A stretch of DNA of 64,000 bases, taken from the NCBI GenBank assembly GCA_025642075.2, contig JAODUO010000967.1:1-64000 (forward strand). The letters run 5' to 3'. Shown here piece by piece: positions 30,427 to 41,860 of the stretch. Positions within the stretch are counted from its first letter, which is position 1. Every line of letters begins with the position of its first letter. Under the pieces are notes generated by a model. It was not told where the DNA came from, ran no database searches, and saw nothing but the letters and a program-made list of their open reading frames with translations. This DNA comes from Ridgeia piscesae (lineage: Eukaryota > Annelida > Polychaeta > Sabellida > Siboglinidae). The translations under genes were made by a program, and so were the position numbers.

Positions 30427-31415
30427 CGTGACAACATCTACTTTGCTTTGTTTGCACTAGTTTCCGTCTTCTTAGCTTCTGGCCCGGCTGCGTGACTTCG
30501 CCGAGAAGATGGAGACCGTAAAAGTGCTGCCATCTCACGGCACCTGGGTAATTGAAATTTACGCGTAACCAGTTATGTTTGATGTAAGAGCACAATAAGG
30601 TGTTCGTCCGCCATTATCCGTGCGACCAGAGTACCATATACAACAGCATTATGCAGGTTGTCTGAATTTCTGTGAGCACATATGTAGTGTGGAGTGAGTA
30701 GAAATCATGTTTTAGTGCAGCGTGGCATCGGAGCTGTCAAATTATGACAGCTGTCAGTCGGTGCATTTCTACGTATTAAAACAGTTATCATTTTGCTTGG
30801 TGATGTAATCAGGGGCATCCCGTGGGTGTAAGGTTTGAAAGAAGTTTGTGGGAGCATGAGGTATAAGTTCACGAATTTTTCATAGAACTTCTGTCTATGG
30901 GGGTAAATAAGCTGTGAAATTGTCAATAACACATCTCATCAAGATTAGTAGGAAATGAAGGAAACGTTATAATGGTCGCCTATGGAAAATGCAAATGTGG
31001 TCTGACTCCGTCTATGCGCGCAATAGTAAAATGTCATAGCTGAGTTTAAAAAAAAATTAAAATGCTGTGCTACTTCTGACAAGTTGTTGTCCTGCTGTAA
31101 GACCGCATTAGCAGCCAAGAATTTGTCAGTGTACTGGAGTCGCTTTCTCCAGAATATTTAGAGTAATCCAAGCAAACATTTAGAGTAATCGCAAAAAATA
31201 ATTGGGTCCTGGGTCGCAAAACTGGGTTGCCGAGCCATTTTTAATGGGTCCCCAAGGGTCTCCAGCAACTTTTTCTTTTCGTGACTGAATGTTGCGTTTT
31301 CTCAAAATGATGAAATGGAGTTTGTTGTACCGCCAAATTTAGGCCTGAAAATTAATAATTTATTTGTGCCGTCTACCTGCTTGTGTACGTTATAAATTAC
31401 TAACCTTACCATACC
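30427..31415. other. CTBS upstream region, no other gene seen
   Basis: This lies upstream of the CTBS start codon (minus strand) and must hold its promoter and 5' untranslated region. I see no clear TATA box or initiator. The 30945-30993 piece recurs at about 40636-40690. Confidence 0.4.
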
Positions 31416-32107
31416 TTAGGACGGTTGTGATCGTAGGATCCTGTGTTCCTCTGTGATCAGCTCTTCGTTTTCATATAATCTATTAATGTAACTATCTGCT
31501 CCATCTTCTGCGTCCGCTTCTGTATCCTCTTCTGGGTCTTCTTCTAATTCTATGTCCCCTTCTGCGTCCTCTTCTGCTCCATCTTCTGCGTCCGCTTCTG
31601 CGTCCTCTTCTGGGTCCTCTTCTTGTTCTACGTCCCCTTCTGCGTCCTCTTCTGCTCCATCTTCTGCGTCCGCTTCTGCGTCCTCTTCTGTGTCCTCTTC
31701 TTGTTCTATGTCCCCTTCTGCGTCCTCTTCTGCTCCATCTTCTGCGTCCGCTTCTGCGTCCTCTTCTGTGTCCTCTTCTTGTTCTACGTCCCCTTCTGCG
31801 TCCTCTTCTGCTCCATCTTCTGCGTCCACTTCTGCGTCCTCTTCTGGGTCCTCTTCTTGTTCTACGTCCCCTTCTGCGTCCTCCACTGCTCCATCTTCTG
31901 CGTCCGCTTCTGCGTCCTCTTCTGTATCCTCTTCTTGTTCTATGTCCCCTTCTGCGTCCTCTTCTGCTGCATCGTCTGCGTCCGCTTTTGCGTTCTCTTC
32001 TGGGTCCTCTTCTTGTTCTACGTCCCTTTCTGCGTCCTCTTCTGCTCCATCTTCTGCGTCCGCTTCTGTGTCCTCTTCTGTGTCCTCTTCTTGTTTTATG
32101 TCCCCTT
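31416..32107 (-). CDS. possible acidic repeat protein C-terminal exon
   Basis: On the minus strand the Glu/Asp/Ala frame of the minisatellite leaves the array at about 31500. It continues through 26 non-repeat codons (SYINRLYENEELITEEHR and a short end) to TAA at 31418-31416. The other two minus frames hit stops almost at once after the array, so if anything is translated this is the likely frame. It breaks at about 32107, where one unit lacks a base, and the frame continues in another phase further upstream. There is no recognised domain, no start codon context and no splice evidence. It could equally be an accidental open frame. Confidence 0.25.
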
Positions 32108-35100
32108 CTAGTCCTCTTCTGCTCCATCTTCTGCGTCCTCTTCTGCGTCCTCTTCTGGGTCCTCTTCTTGTTCTATGTCCCCTTCTGCGTCCTCTTCTGC
32201 TCCATCTTCTGCGTCCGCTTCTGCGTCCTCTTCTGTGTCCTCTTCTTGTTCTATGTCCCCTTCTGCGTCCTCTTCTGCTGCATCGTCGGCGTCCGCTTAT
32301 GCGTTCTCTTCTGGGTCCTCTTCTTGTTCTACGTCCCTTTCTGCGTCCTCTTCTGCTCCATCTTCTGCGTCCGCTTCTGTGTCCTCTTCTGTGTCCTCTT
32401 CTTGTTTTATGTCCCGTTCTGCGTCCTCTTCTGCTCCATCTTCTGCGTCCGCTTCTGCGTCCTCTTCTTGTTCTATGTCCCCTTCTGCGTCCTCTTCTGC
32501 TCCATCGTCTGCGTCCGCTTCTGCGTCCTTTTCTGGGTCCTCTTCTTGTTCTATGTCCCCTTCTGCGTCCTCTTCTGCTCCATCTTCTGCGTCCTCTTCT
32601 GGGTCCTCTTCTTGTTCTACGTCCCCTTCTGCGTCCTCTTCTGCTCCATCTTCTGCGTCCGCTTCTGCGTCCTCTTCTGGGTCCTCTTCTTGTTCTATGT
32701 CCCCTTCTGCGTCCTCTTCTGCTCCATCTTCTGCGTCCGCTTCTGCGTCCTCTTCTGGGTCCTCTTCTTGTTCTACGTCCCCTTCTGCGTCCTCTTCTGC
32801 TCCATCTTCTGCGTCCGCTTCTGCGTCCTCTTCTGGGTCCTCTTCTTGTTCTACGTCCCCTTCTGCGTCCTCTTCTGCTCCATCTTCTGCGTCCTCTTCT
32901 GGGTCCTCTTCTTGTTCTACGTCCCCTTCTGCGTCCTCTTCTGCTCCATCTTCTGCGTCCGCTTCTGCGTCCTCTTCTGGGTCCTCTTCTTGTTCTACGT
33001 CCCCTTCTGCGTCCTCTTCTGCTCCATCTTCTGCGTCCGCTTCTGCGTCCTCTTCTGGGTCCTCTTCTTGTTCTATGTCCCCTTCTGCGTCCTCTTCTGC
33101 TCCATCTTCTGCGTCCGCTTCTGCGTCCTCTTCTGTGTCCTCTTCTTGTTCTATGTCCCCTTCCACGACCTCTTCTGCTCCATCTTCTGCGTCCGCTTCT
33201 GCATCCTCTTCTGGGTCCTCTTCTTGTTCAATGTCCTTTTCTGCGTTCTCTTCTGCGCCATCTTCTGGGTCCGCTTCTGTGTCCTCTTCTGGGTCCTCTT
33301 CTTGTTCAATGTCCCCTTCCGCGTCCTCTTCTGCTCCATCTTCTGCGTCCGCTTCTGCGTCCTCTTCTGGGTCCTCTTCTTGTTCTACGTCCCCTTCTGC
33401 GTCCTCTTCTGCTGCATCGTCTGCGTCCGCTTCTGCGTTCTCTTCTGGGTCCTCTTCTTGTTCTACGTCCCTTTCTGCGTCCTCTTCTGCTCCATCTTCT
33501 GCGTCCGCTTCTGTGTCCTCTTCTGTGTCCTCTTCTTGTTTTATGTCCCGTTCTGCGTCCTCTTCTGCTCCATCTTCTGCGTCCGCTTCTGCGTCCTCTT
33601 CTTGTTCTATGTCCCCTTCTGCGTCCTCTTCTGCTCCATTGTCTGCGTCCGCTTCTGCGTCCTTTTCTGGGTCCTCTTCTTGTTCTATGTCCCCTTCTGT
33701 GTCCTCTTCTGCTCCATCTTCTGCGTCCTCTTCTGGGTCGTCTTCTTGTTCTATGTCCCCTTCTGCGTCCTCTTCAGCTCCATCTTCTGCGTCCACTTCT
33801 GTGTCCTCTTCTGGGTCCTCTTCTTGTTCTACGTCCCCTTCTATGTCCTCTTCTGCTCCATCTTCTGCGTCCGCTTCTGCGTCCTCTTCTGGGTCCTCTT
33901 CTTGTTCTACGTCCCCTTCTGCGTCCTCTTCTGCTCCATCTTCTGCGTCCGCTTCTGCGTCCTCTTCTGTGTCCTCTTCTTGTTCTACGTCCCCTTCTGC
34001 GTCCTCTTCTGCTCCATCTTCTGCGTCCGCTTCTGCGTCCTCTTCTGGGTCCTCTTCTTGTTCTACGTCCCCTTCTGCGTCCTCTTCTGCTCCATCTTCT
34101 GCGTCCGCTTCTGCGTCCTCTTCTGGGTCCTCTTCTTGTTCTACGTCCCCTTCTGCGTCCTCTTCTGCTCCATCTTCTGCGTCCGCTTCTTCGTCCTCTT
34201 CTGGGTCCTCTTCTTGTTCTACGTCCCCTTCTGCGTCCTCTTCTGCTCCATCTTCTGCGTCCGCTTCTGCGACCTCTTCTGGGTCCTCTTCTTGTTCTAC
34301 GTCCTCTTCTGGGTCCTCTTCTTGTTCTACGTCCCCTTCTGCGTCCTCTTCTGCTCCATCTTCTGCGTCCGCTTCTGTGTCCTCTTCTGGGTCCTCTTCT
34401 TGTTCTATGTCCCCTTCTGCGTCCTCTTCTGCTCCATCTTCTGCGTCCGCTTCTGCGTCCTCTTCTGGGTCCTCTTCTTGTTCGATGTCCCCTTCTCCGT
34501 CCTCTTCTGCTCCATCTTCTGCGTCCGCTTCTACGTCCTCTTCTGGGTCCTCTTCTTGTTCTATGTCCCCTTCTACGTCTTCTTCTGCTCCATCTTCTGC
34601 ATCCGCTTCTGCGTCCTCTTTTCGGTCCTTTTCTTGTTCTATGTCCCCTTCTACGTCCTCTTCTGCTCCATCTTCTGCGTCCGCTTCTGCGTCCTCTTCT
34701 GGTTCCTCTTCTTGTTCTATGTCCCGTTCTGCGTCCTCTTCTGTTCCATCTTCTGCGTCCCCTTCTGCGTCCACTTCTGGGTCCTCTTCTTGTTCTATGT
34801 CCCCTTCCGCGTCCTCTTCTGCTCCATCTTCTGTGTGCTCTTCTTGTTCTATGTCCCCTTCCACGACCTCTTCTGCTCCATCTTCTGCGTCCGCTTCTGC
34901 ATCCTCTTCTGGGTCCTCTTTTGTTCAATGTCCCCTTCCGCGTCCTCTTCTGTGCGATCTTCTGCGTCCGCTTCTGCGTCCTCTTCTGGGTCCTCTTCTT
35001 GTTCAATGTCCCCTTCCGCGTCCTCTTCTGCTCAGTCTTTTTAGTCGACTTCTGCGTCCACTTCTGGGTCCTCTTCTTGTTCAATGTCCCCTTCCGCGTC

Positions 35101-35215
35101 CTCTTCTGCTCAGTCTTTTTAGTCGACTTCTGCGTCCTCTTCTGGGTCCTCTTCTTGTTCAATGTCCCCTTCCGAGTCCTCTTCTGCTCCGTCTTCTAAG
35201 TCGACTTCTGCGTAT
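31499..35215. repeat. 78-bp minisatellite, about 48 units, open in nearly all frames
   Basis: The 78-bp unit is composed of 6/12-bp sub-repeats of the GCGTCCTCTTCT type (CCCCTTCTGCGTCCTCTTCT begins each unit). Shorter units occur where sub-repeats are missing. Because 78 is a multiple of three and the motif contains no stop in any phase, several frames stay open: Ser/Ala-rich, Leu/Pro/Arg-rich and Phe/Cys/Val-rich on plus; Glu/Asp-rich, Arg/Gly-rich and Lys/Thr/Gln-rich on minus. Single-base losses at about 32107 and 34920 shift frames without closing the plus frames. The right end decays into three units with TCTTTTTAGTCGACTTCTGC. Long ORFs here are not evidence of a gene. Confidence 0.95.
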
Positions 35216-35579
35216 ATGTGCGTAATTTAAAAGGGTTCCCAATTGATCCAAACTGAGAGTTCCTCGCCTTTGACTGCTCCATGGCGCGGTAGCATCCATG
35301 CTGGTGCAGTGGTTATTGAGAGCAATCAAATCTGCGAGGTCTTTCAGAAGCGTAAAAACGATAGGCCAGAGCCAGCGCTTATTTGACCGCTGTGTCGACC
35401 CCTGCGTATCCGTACCATTACTGCGACCGGAACTTCAAGATACGAACTGAATTTCATGACACTTTGGTCATCATCGGCCATGATGGACGAACTTTATTAT
35501 AATTGTTATGCATTATGGTGTGAAATGGAGAAGGCGTCGGTATTATCATTGTTTTATTATATTATAAATAATTATGAGA

Positions 35580-35720
35580 ATAAAATGCACGCTAGAAGTA
35601 AAGTGGCAACCGGATGTCATATAAAGAGAATAAATCGCGGTTCATGGTACGATGCAGCCTTTCGTGACCGTGACGTCATATTATCGAAATGCAAATTTAA
35701 AAACGCTGAATGTAAACTAA
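35580..35720. other. duplicate of the 16.9-kb segment
   Basis: AGTGGCAACCGGATGTC followed by GACCGTGACGTCATATTATC parallels TGGCAACCGGAAGTC and GACGGTGACGTCATATCGAC at 16.9-17.0 kb, with similar spacing. It flanks the right side of the large minisatellite, as the 16.9-kb copy flanks the small one. Confidence 0.45.
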
Positions 35721-35759
35721 ATTTTACATCATTTGCTATTTATTTATCTTTGTGATATT

Positions 35760-37180
35760 AACGAGTGACGATGCCACCAACAACAGCTGCATGAATTGAT
35801 GGCATCCAACCAGAAGTTTGGAAAATGGAGACCAGCACTCAATATCAAATTCCACGAATTCTTTGTCTGCTGCTGGGAGCAGAGCAAACTCCCACAAGAT
35901 CTCCGTGACGCCGTCATCATCACCCTGGACAAGAACAAAGGGGAACATTCTGACTGCGCCAACTACCGCGGGATATCCATTCTCGTCATTGTCGGCAAAA
36001 TCTTAGCAAGAGTATTAGTGAACAGGCTTGTATATATTATTGCAGAAGAACATCTCCCAGACAGCCAATCGGGGAACCAGCGCTGAGACTGATTCTGGAG
36101 AAGTGCCGGGATCAAAATAAAGGAGTGTTCATCGCCTATGTAGACCTAACAAAAGCGTTTGACACCGTGAGCAGAAAAGGACTTTGAAAAATTCTTGGTG
36201 GCCTAGGCTATCAACCAAAGTTTCTAGGCCCTTCAGAATCACAACTGGCGTGAAACAGGGCTGCCTTCTTGCTCCAACGGTTTTCGCGCTTTTCTTTACC
36301 ATGATCCTCCAACATGTCACAGAAGACCTTGATGACGAGGATGGTGTGTACATTCGTTTTCTTATAGATGGCAGCCTGTTCAACGTAAGCCCACACAAAG
36401 ACCAACGAGAAACTGGTCATGGAGCTCCTGTTCGCTGACGATGCTGCCCCTGTTGCCCATACTGACTCGACCATGTAGCGAGTAACATCTTGCTTTATAC
36501 AGGAGCCGCTCAGCTCTTCGAACTTGAAGAACGTCTGAAAAAGACTGAAATTCTCCATTAGCCTGCGCCACAACAGTAGTGTCAGACATATCCATTAAAC
36601 AGCCAGAACTGAAAGCAGTCCACCAGTTCAGCTACTTAGGATGCGTTATCACATCTGATTGCCAAAATAGATAAAGAAATGGGCAATAACAATATACAGA
36701 AAGACAAGAAGATCAATGTCTACAAAGCTGTTGCGCTGACCGCTCTACTGTATGATCATCTATCGTCGCCACCTCCGTCTGGAGTGACTTTGTCACCAAC
36801 ATCGAGGTCCTTGAAATGGCTACGTTTACAAGCATTGAAGCCATGCCCCTCAAAACACACCATCGCTGGGCAGGACGTGTCTCCGATGTAGAAGACCATC
36901 GCCTATCAAAGATCACGATATATGGAGAACTAGTCACTGGCCATCGTGACAGAGGGACACCTCCGAAAAGATACAAAGACACTTTGAAAAGGTCCATCGC
37001 CACTTGCAAGGTCGATCACCGTCAGTGGACAACACAATCAACAAATCGCATGAACTGGCGACGCACAGTTTACCAGGCTACCTCTTCCTTTGAAACCAGA
37101 CGATGGGCCAACATGGAAGACAAAAGGAGAAGGCGGAAAACCGGGACCCTTCTGACACCACCGCTGAACAGACCGTGACG
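35760..37180 (+). mobile_element. LINE reverse transcriptase, decayed copy
   Basis: The plus strand reads the fingers of a reverse transcriptase (LPQDLRDAVIITLDKNKGEH, NYRGISIL, VGKILARVLVNRL) at about 35890-36035, then VDLTKAFDTVSRKG at about 36140-36180, TTGVKQGCLLAPTVFALFF at about 36240-36300, a DDEDGVYIRF block, ELLFADDAA at about 36423-36447, and TSIEAMPLKTHHRWAGRVSD with EDHRLSKITIYGE and GHRDRGTPPKRYKD at about 36820-36985. It needs several frame changes, so it is dead. The endonuclease and 5' end are missing. It lies between two blocks that are only about 0.3 kb apart in the 16.9-17.4 kb copy, so it probably inserted after that duplication. Confidence 0.88.
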
Positions 37181-37329
37181 TTCAGCCGCTGTGGAAAAAT
37201 TGGCCTATCTCGGATATGTTTCATCAGTCATCAGCGTGGACAGACTTCCTCATTCATGAATCTTCGTTCGCAAAGCAGAGCCATGATGATTACTGAGCGA
37301 TTAAATCAACACCAAAAACGGTGTGCTTA

Positions 37330-37640
37330 GATAACAACTTTGGAAACATGAAGGGTGAGAGCCGATTTATTGGACGTTTTTAAAATAATAAATGGGTTGG
37401 ATAGTATTTTTCCTGCCGATTTCTTTATTATGGAAAATGAGGATGGCAAAACAAGAGGGCACCCTTACAAAATACACAAATAACACTCTAGGCTTGATAT
37501 AGTAAACGATTGGAATAGACTTCCTGGAAGTGCTGTTATGTCCGCAAGCGTCAACCAATTTAAATGTCACATTGACAAGTATCTACGAAATAGGGCGGAG
37601 GATTACACGAGTCAGCGATTGACTCCCTTCCTCATCATCT
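37330..37640 (+). mobile_element. CR1-like LINE 3' fragment
   Basis: The plus strand reads RVRADLLDVFKIINGLDSI, then a FF...TRGHPYKI block, RLDIVNDWNRLPGSAVMSAS and FKCHIDKYL. This is the end of a CR1-type ORF2 (RRxRGDLIEVFKI...VxDWNxLP...FKxxLDxxL). It lies just downstream of a different LINE and carries at least two in-frame stops. Confidence 0.75.
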
Positions 37641-38820
37641 CCCCGACTACGTAATAGAAGAGGATTCAAGGTAGATTCAAGGTAAGGTAAATTTACCGTC
37701 GCCGTGCATTTTGTCGGAAAACAACTTGAAAGTTCGTACGGCATACATTTTCGCTGTTGAGCACACTTGAAATATTGCTATAAATAGTATAATTTGAACA
37801 GACCTACCTCTCAACTGAATGCAGGTGCGTTCTCATGTTAGGATATAACACCAGTACGTTTCTTCCCGAATACTGCGGCGCCTGGCCCATAGCATCCTCG
37901 ATCGTTCGCTGTGGATACTGGAAACCAATGTTGACGTCATTTCCGCACGAACAGTCACGTGCGATATGTTACCGTCTTTTAAACGGCGATCGCGCAACAA
38001 TGTTACACTATTTCCGTAATATAATGCCTGAGCCTGGGGCTGTGATGATGTTGAATGATAGAGTTAACAAACCGACGTATAAAAGTTTCGTAAAATTAGA
38101 GGGCCTATTTATAACGGCGAAATTGAAGTGGGTCCGGATTCGACAAAAAGAGCACATCGTTTAGCCAACGATGATTACATTTAATTTCCGTCATCTCACG
38201 ACGCCTCGCAAAATAACAGGCACAGTACAGCGTCACGGGTCTCTAAAACAATGGCGCCTTATGGTCGGCTGTGAACCAGTCAACGTTGGATAATTGCAGT
38301 AGAGGGCGACACATACACACACCTACACGACGTGCTTACCGGGTAGCAGACGACATCTATTTTGATGGAGAACACAGAGATTTGGCGAAATATAAACGAT
38401 CTGCGGAACATACTTCTGCAGGAAGGGAGGATACACAGCTTGCGGCAGCAGTGTATTGATAGTGATAGTTCGTCAGTTGTTAATTCGGTACTGAAAAATG
38501 CCGAAGTGAAAGACTACGTCTACAGCTAGGACTGGTTGAATGGAAATGATATTTCTGCGTAGCGTGATATCACAGCTGCAAAATAATGATATTTGTCAAA
38601 AAGTGAAAAGGTGCGTATGCAAACAGGTGTAATTTGGCCTAGAGGTGTCAACATTGGCAATCGGCCGCTGATTGAAGCAAAAATGAAAGGGTGTCAGGTT
38701 AGACACTGGATTGTAGGAGAAAGAGATGTCATTTTCACGAATTTTATACATGACATGTGTCGATGGAGACTAATTAATGTCTGAAATTTCCAATACCATG
38801 GATTAATTGTGTAACTCTTT
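37641..38820. other. no gene seen; contains duplicate of the 17.3-kb segment
   Basis: At 37879-37955 GGCGCC, TCCTCGATCGTTCG, TGGATACTGG and TTGACGTCATTTCCG match 17337-17392. The ORFs at 37835-38164 and 38271-38784 have no recognisable content. The LINE on the right begins near 38830. Confidence 0.4.
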
Positions 38821-38829
38821 TTCGAGTCA

Positions 38830-40640
38830 TTTTAAAGACAAAATTAGTGTTATACAATCAACTTTCACAGGTCATACTCCGCACACGGTTCAGCAGACTT
38901 TCCACAACTAAATTTTCAACTTGCATCGTTTGAACCAGCTACAACTACTGAAGTGAGAAAAATCATCATGTCATCCCCAAGTAAATCGTGTGACCTTGAT
39001 CCAATCCCCACCATACTACTGAAAGCATGCCTTGACGTATTAATTAAACCAATAACAGATATCATAAATGCATCTTTATGCTACGGCTTTTTCCCTGACG
39101 ATTTTAAATGTGCCCATGTTAATCCAGTTCTTAAGAAATCAACTCTGCCTAAAGAAGAATTAAACAGTTACAGACCTATTTCCAACCTAAGTTTCATCTC
39201 AAAAATACTTGAAAAGGTTGTAGCTAATCGTCTCAGATCTCACATCTACAAAAATGGTCTATCCAATGTGTCGCAGTCTGCATATAAACAATTTCATTCT
39301 ACAGAAACTGCTCTTTTAAAAGTACACAATGACATTAACCTCAACATCGACAATGGAAAAGTTACCGCCCTGACCCTGCTTGACCTATCCGCCGCTTTCG
39401 ACACCATCGACCACAATATTCTCCTTACACGTCTATCAACATGGTACGGCATATCTGGCACAGCCCTGAGCTGGTTTACTTCATATCTTACTGACAGACA
39501 GCAAGCCATTAAAATAGGTAACTGCTTTTCAGACATGTTGCCCACGTCATGTGGTGTCCCACAGGGTTCTGTTTTGGGGCCTTTGCTTTTCACTTTATAC
39601 ACAACACCTTTAAGCTCTGTTGTCCAAGGTCACAACTTAGATCATCACCTTTATGCCGATGACACCCAAATCTACATTTCGTTGACTACACCAGATGCTT
39701 GCCGCTCCTTAAACCAGCTCAAGGATTGTCTCTTTGGATGAAAAATAGTAAACTAAAGTTAAATGCAAACAAGACCGAATTTATCATCATTGGTACCGTA
39801 ACGCAGCGTGCAAAACTCGACGGCATTTTCCCGACACATATCCTAAATCAGAGTGTAACACCAGCCCCCTCCGTTTCAAATCTCGGAGTTAACTTTGACG
39901 AAAGCTTCAATTTCAAACAGCACATATCAAAAACATGCCGTTGCTGTTTCTACCATATCCGTGATCTTCGTCGTATTCGCAGATTTGTATCACTTTCTGT
40001 TGCTAAAACCATCGCGACAGCTCTAGTAAGCAGCAGACTTGACTACTGCAATTCCCTCCTTTACAATACTGCGAACAAGGATATTGCAAGACTTCAACGT
40101 GTCCAGAACTGCTTGGCAAGGGTAGTTACCCGTTCTCCTCGTTTTTCTAGCTCGGTGCCGCTTCTAAAATCATTGCACTGGCTCCCTGTGCATTATCGCA
40201 TTATTTTCAAGATTTGCACAATATCCTATCAAGCACTCGCATCTAAACAACCAACATATCTAAACTCAATGCTAACTCCAGCAAGGAATTCCAGAGAGCT
40301 ACGCTCAACCAGTAGTAACCCACTTTACATTCCTCGGGTTAAGACGAAAGCTGGGACCCGAGCTTTCTCGGTTGCTGCACCAACTCTGTGGAATTCGCTT
40401 CCTGTCAGTGTCAAGTCGGAAGGTAATATAGTTTCCTTCCGCCGACGTCTAAAAACATATCTCTTTAATGCTGCCTATCCTCCTTAGCTTCCTAGAACCT
40501 TCGTCCATCCATCAACGACTCACGCACTGTTCTACGTTTACGCAATTGCTTAACCCCTTGGTTTTGTCGCGCCACTGAGCTTGATTTTCGAGGATATTGG
40601 CGCATAAGAAGTTATTATTATTATTATTATTAATAATCCT
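38830..40640 (+). mobile_element. young LINE reverse transcriptase copy, 5'-truncated, one frameshift
   Basis: From about 38953 to 39741 and from about 39720 to 40487 two overlapping frames make up one reverse transcriptase and C-terminal region. Blocks in order: LDPIPTILLK, NSYRPISNLSFISKILEK, LDLSAAFDTIDH, CGVPQGSVLGPLLFTLY, HHLYADDTQIYIS with the catalytic YADD, then after the shift NKTEFIIIG, LGVNFDES, SRLDYCNSLLY, LQRVQNCLARVV, LKSLHWLPVHYRI and LWNSLPVSVKS ending at TAG near 40488. A TTATTATTA tail at 40613-40633 marks the 3' end. The endonuclease is missing. One frameshift near 39720 and an upstream stop are the only visible damage, so it inserted recently compared with the other LINEs here. 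Confidence 0.92.
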
Positions 40641-40690
40641 AGTGGGAAATAAAAGAAACGTTACAATGGCCGCCTATGCCTATGGAAAAT
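40636..40690. other. duplicate of the 30.95-kb segment
   Basis: AGTGGGAAATAAAAGAAACG and TACAATGGCCGCCTATG followed by TATGGAAAATC parallel AGTAGGAAATGAAGGAAACG and TATAATGGTCGCCTATGG at 30945-30993. It starts right at the LINE's 3' tail, so it is the LINE's target sequence. That target is a repeat also present upstream of CTBS. Confidence 0.5.
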
Positions 40691-41279
40691 CAATTGGTGG
40701 TATCTACCCTAATTGAAATAGGCACTGTTTTACTATAAGAGGCACCAAAATGTGATTTGAGCGATGCGTGATGTTTTTTTTGTTGCATTTGAAGTCGCTG
40801 TTGACCGGAATACCGGGCAGCTATTATTTTCTGTTAACATTGCATCTAAAATGGTTTGAAACAGTAATTATTAAGCCAGTTACCATGTCATATGCATGAA
40901 AAAATAGAGTGATAATTTTGACTGTGTCAGAGTTACAAGCTGCATTATACACATCCTCTATGTATTAATATCCAGTTATGAAGACACCGAGAGCTTGTGC
41001 TATGAATGTATAAATAAAATAACGTGCGTTTTGTTTTAGATCTGTACCATGCGCAACATAAGTGACATCCTTCCAGTGTGACGATTTGTCACAGCCATTA
41101 CGTTAACAATATTTTGTGTGCGATATATGTAAATGCGTGTTTCTTAAACAATAAATAAATACAGATTGTTATCCCAAAGGGAACTCATCGCAACCAATAT
41201 ATACGCGGTAACGCCTATAAACATCCACACAGAGGAATTAATTCATTATACTATAACGGGCGCGCATTTAGTACATTAT

Positions 41280-41352
41280 TATATTATATTTTTTAATATA
41301 TTTAATATTATAATATAATATATATATATATATATTATATTTAATAATATAT

Positions 41353-41430
<78 letters not shown>

Positions 41431-41500
41431 TGTATATATATATATAATACATTATATATATATACATATATATAATATATATATATATATAATAAATATA
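41280..41500. repeat. TA microsatellite
   Basis: This is an alternating TA tract with short interruptions. The Tyr/Ile ORFs through it are artefacts. Confidence 0.95.
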
Positions 41501-41699
41501 CAAATACACACTACATGGTAATGCCCATGAACAGAGATACAAACATCCATGGGTATGCAAATGATATAGTTCATTATACTACATATATTACAAAACATTT
41601 GTTAATACATTATACATTGAAAACAAAACACAAATAACCACTTTTTGAGCGGTCTGCGTATATGTAGCTTCCCGTACAAAGAGTGTGGACCGAATTGCC

Positions 41700-41860
41700 A
41701 GTCCTTAGATATCTGCTGCTCGCGTGCTATGGGCCGAAACATCCGACACGGCACCCCTCTGTTTTAACGAAGTGGACCGAATCATCCGTATGAGTGGGTC
41801 GAATCGTCCATCGTGGTGGGCCGAATCCGTCTGGGGCCGAATCATCCGGGACTCTTATCA
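41700..41860. repeat. degenerate GGGCCGAATCATCCG repeat, about five copies
   Basis: Copies read GGGCCGAAACATCCG (41731), GGACCGAATCATCCG (about 41774), GGGTCGAATCGTCC (about 41796), GGGCCGAATCCGTC (41817) and GGGCCGAATCATCCGGG (about 41834). The spacing is irregular. It could be a decayed minisatellite or the subterminal part of a transposon. Confidence 0.6.

Noticed and set aside
32297..34864. Minus-strand 855-codon acidic ORF as a complete gene
   Set aside because: It starts and ends inside the array at frame breaks, not at a start context or stop with unique sequence. It is kept only as a possible part of a larger acidic exon.
31552..35199. Plus-strand ORF of 1215 codons (Ser/Ala then Leu/Pro/Arg repeats)
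   Set aside because: It changes repeat type mid-way because of a one-base loss, and every plus frame is open. It is a product of a stop-free minisatellite.
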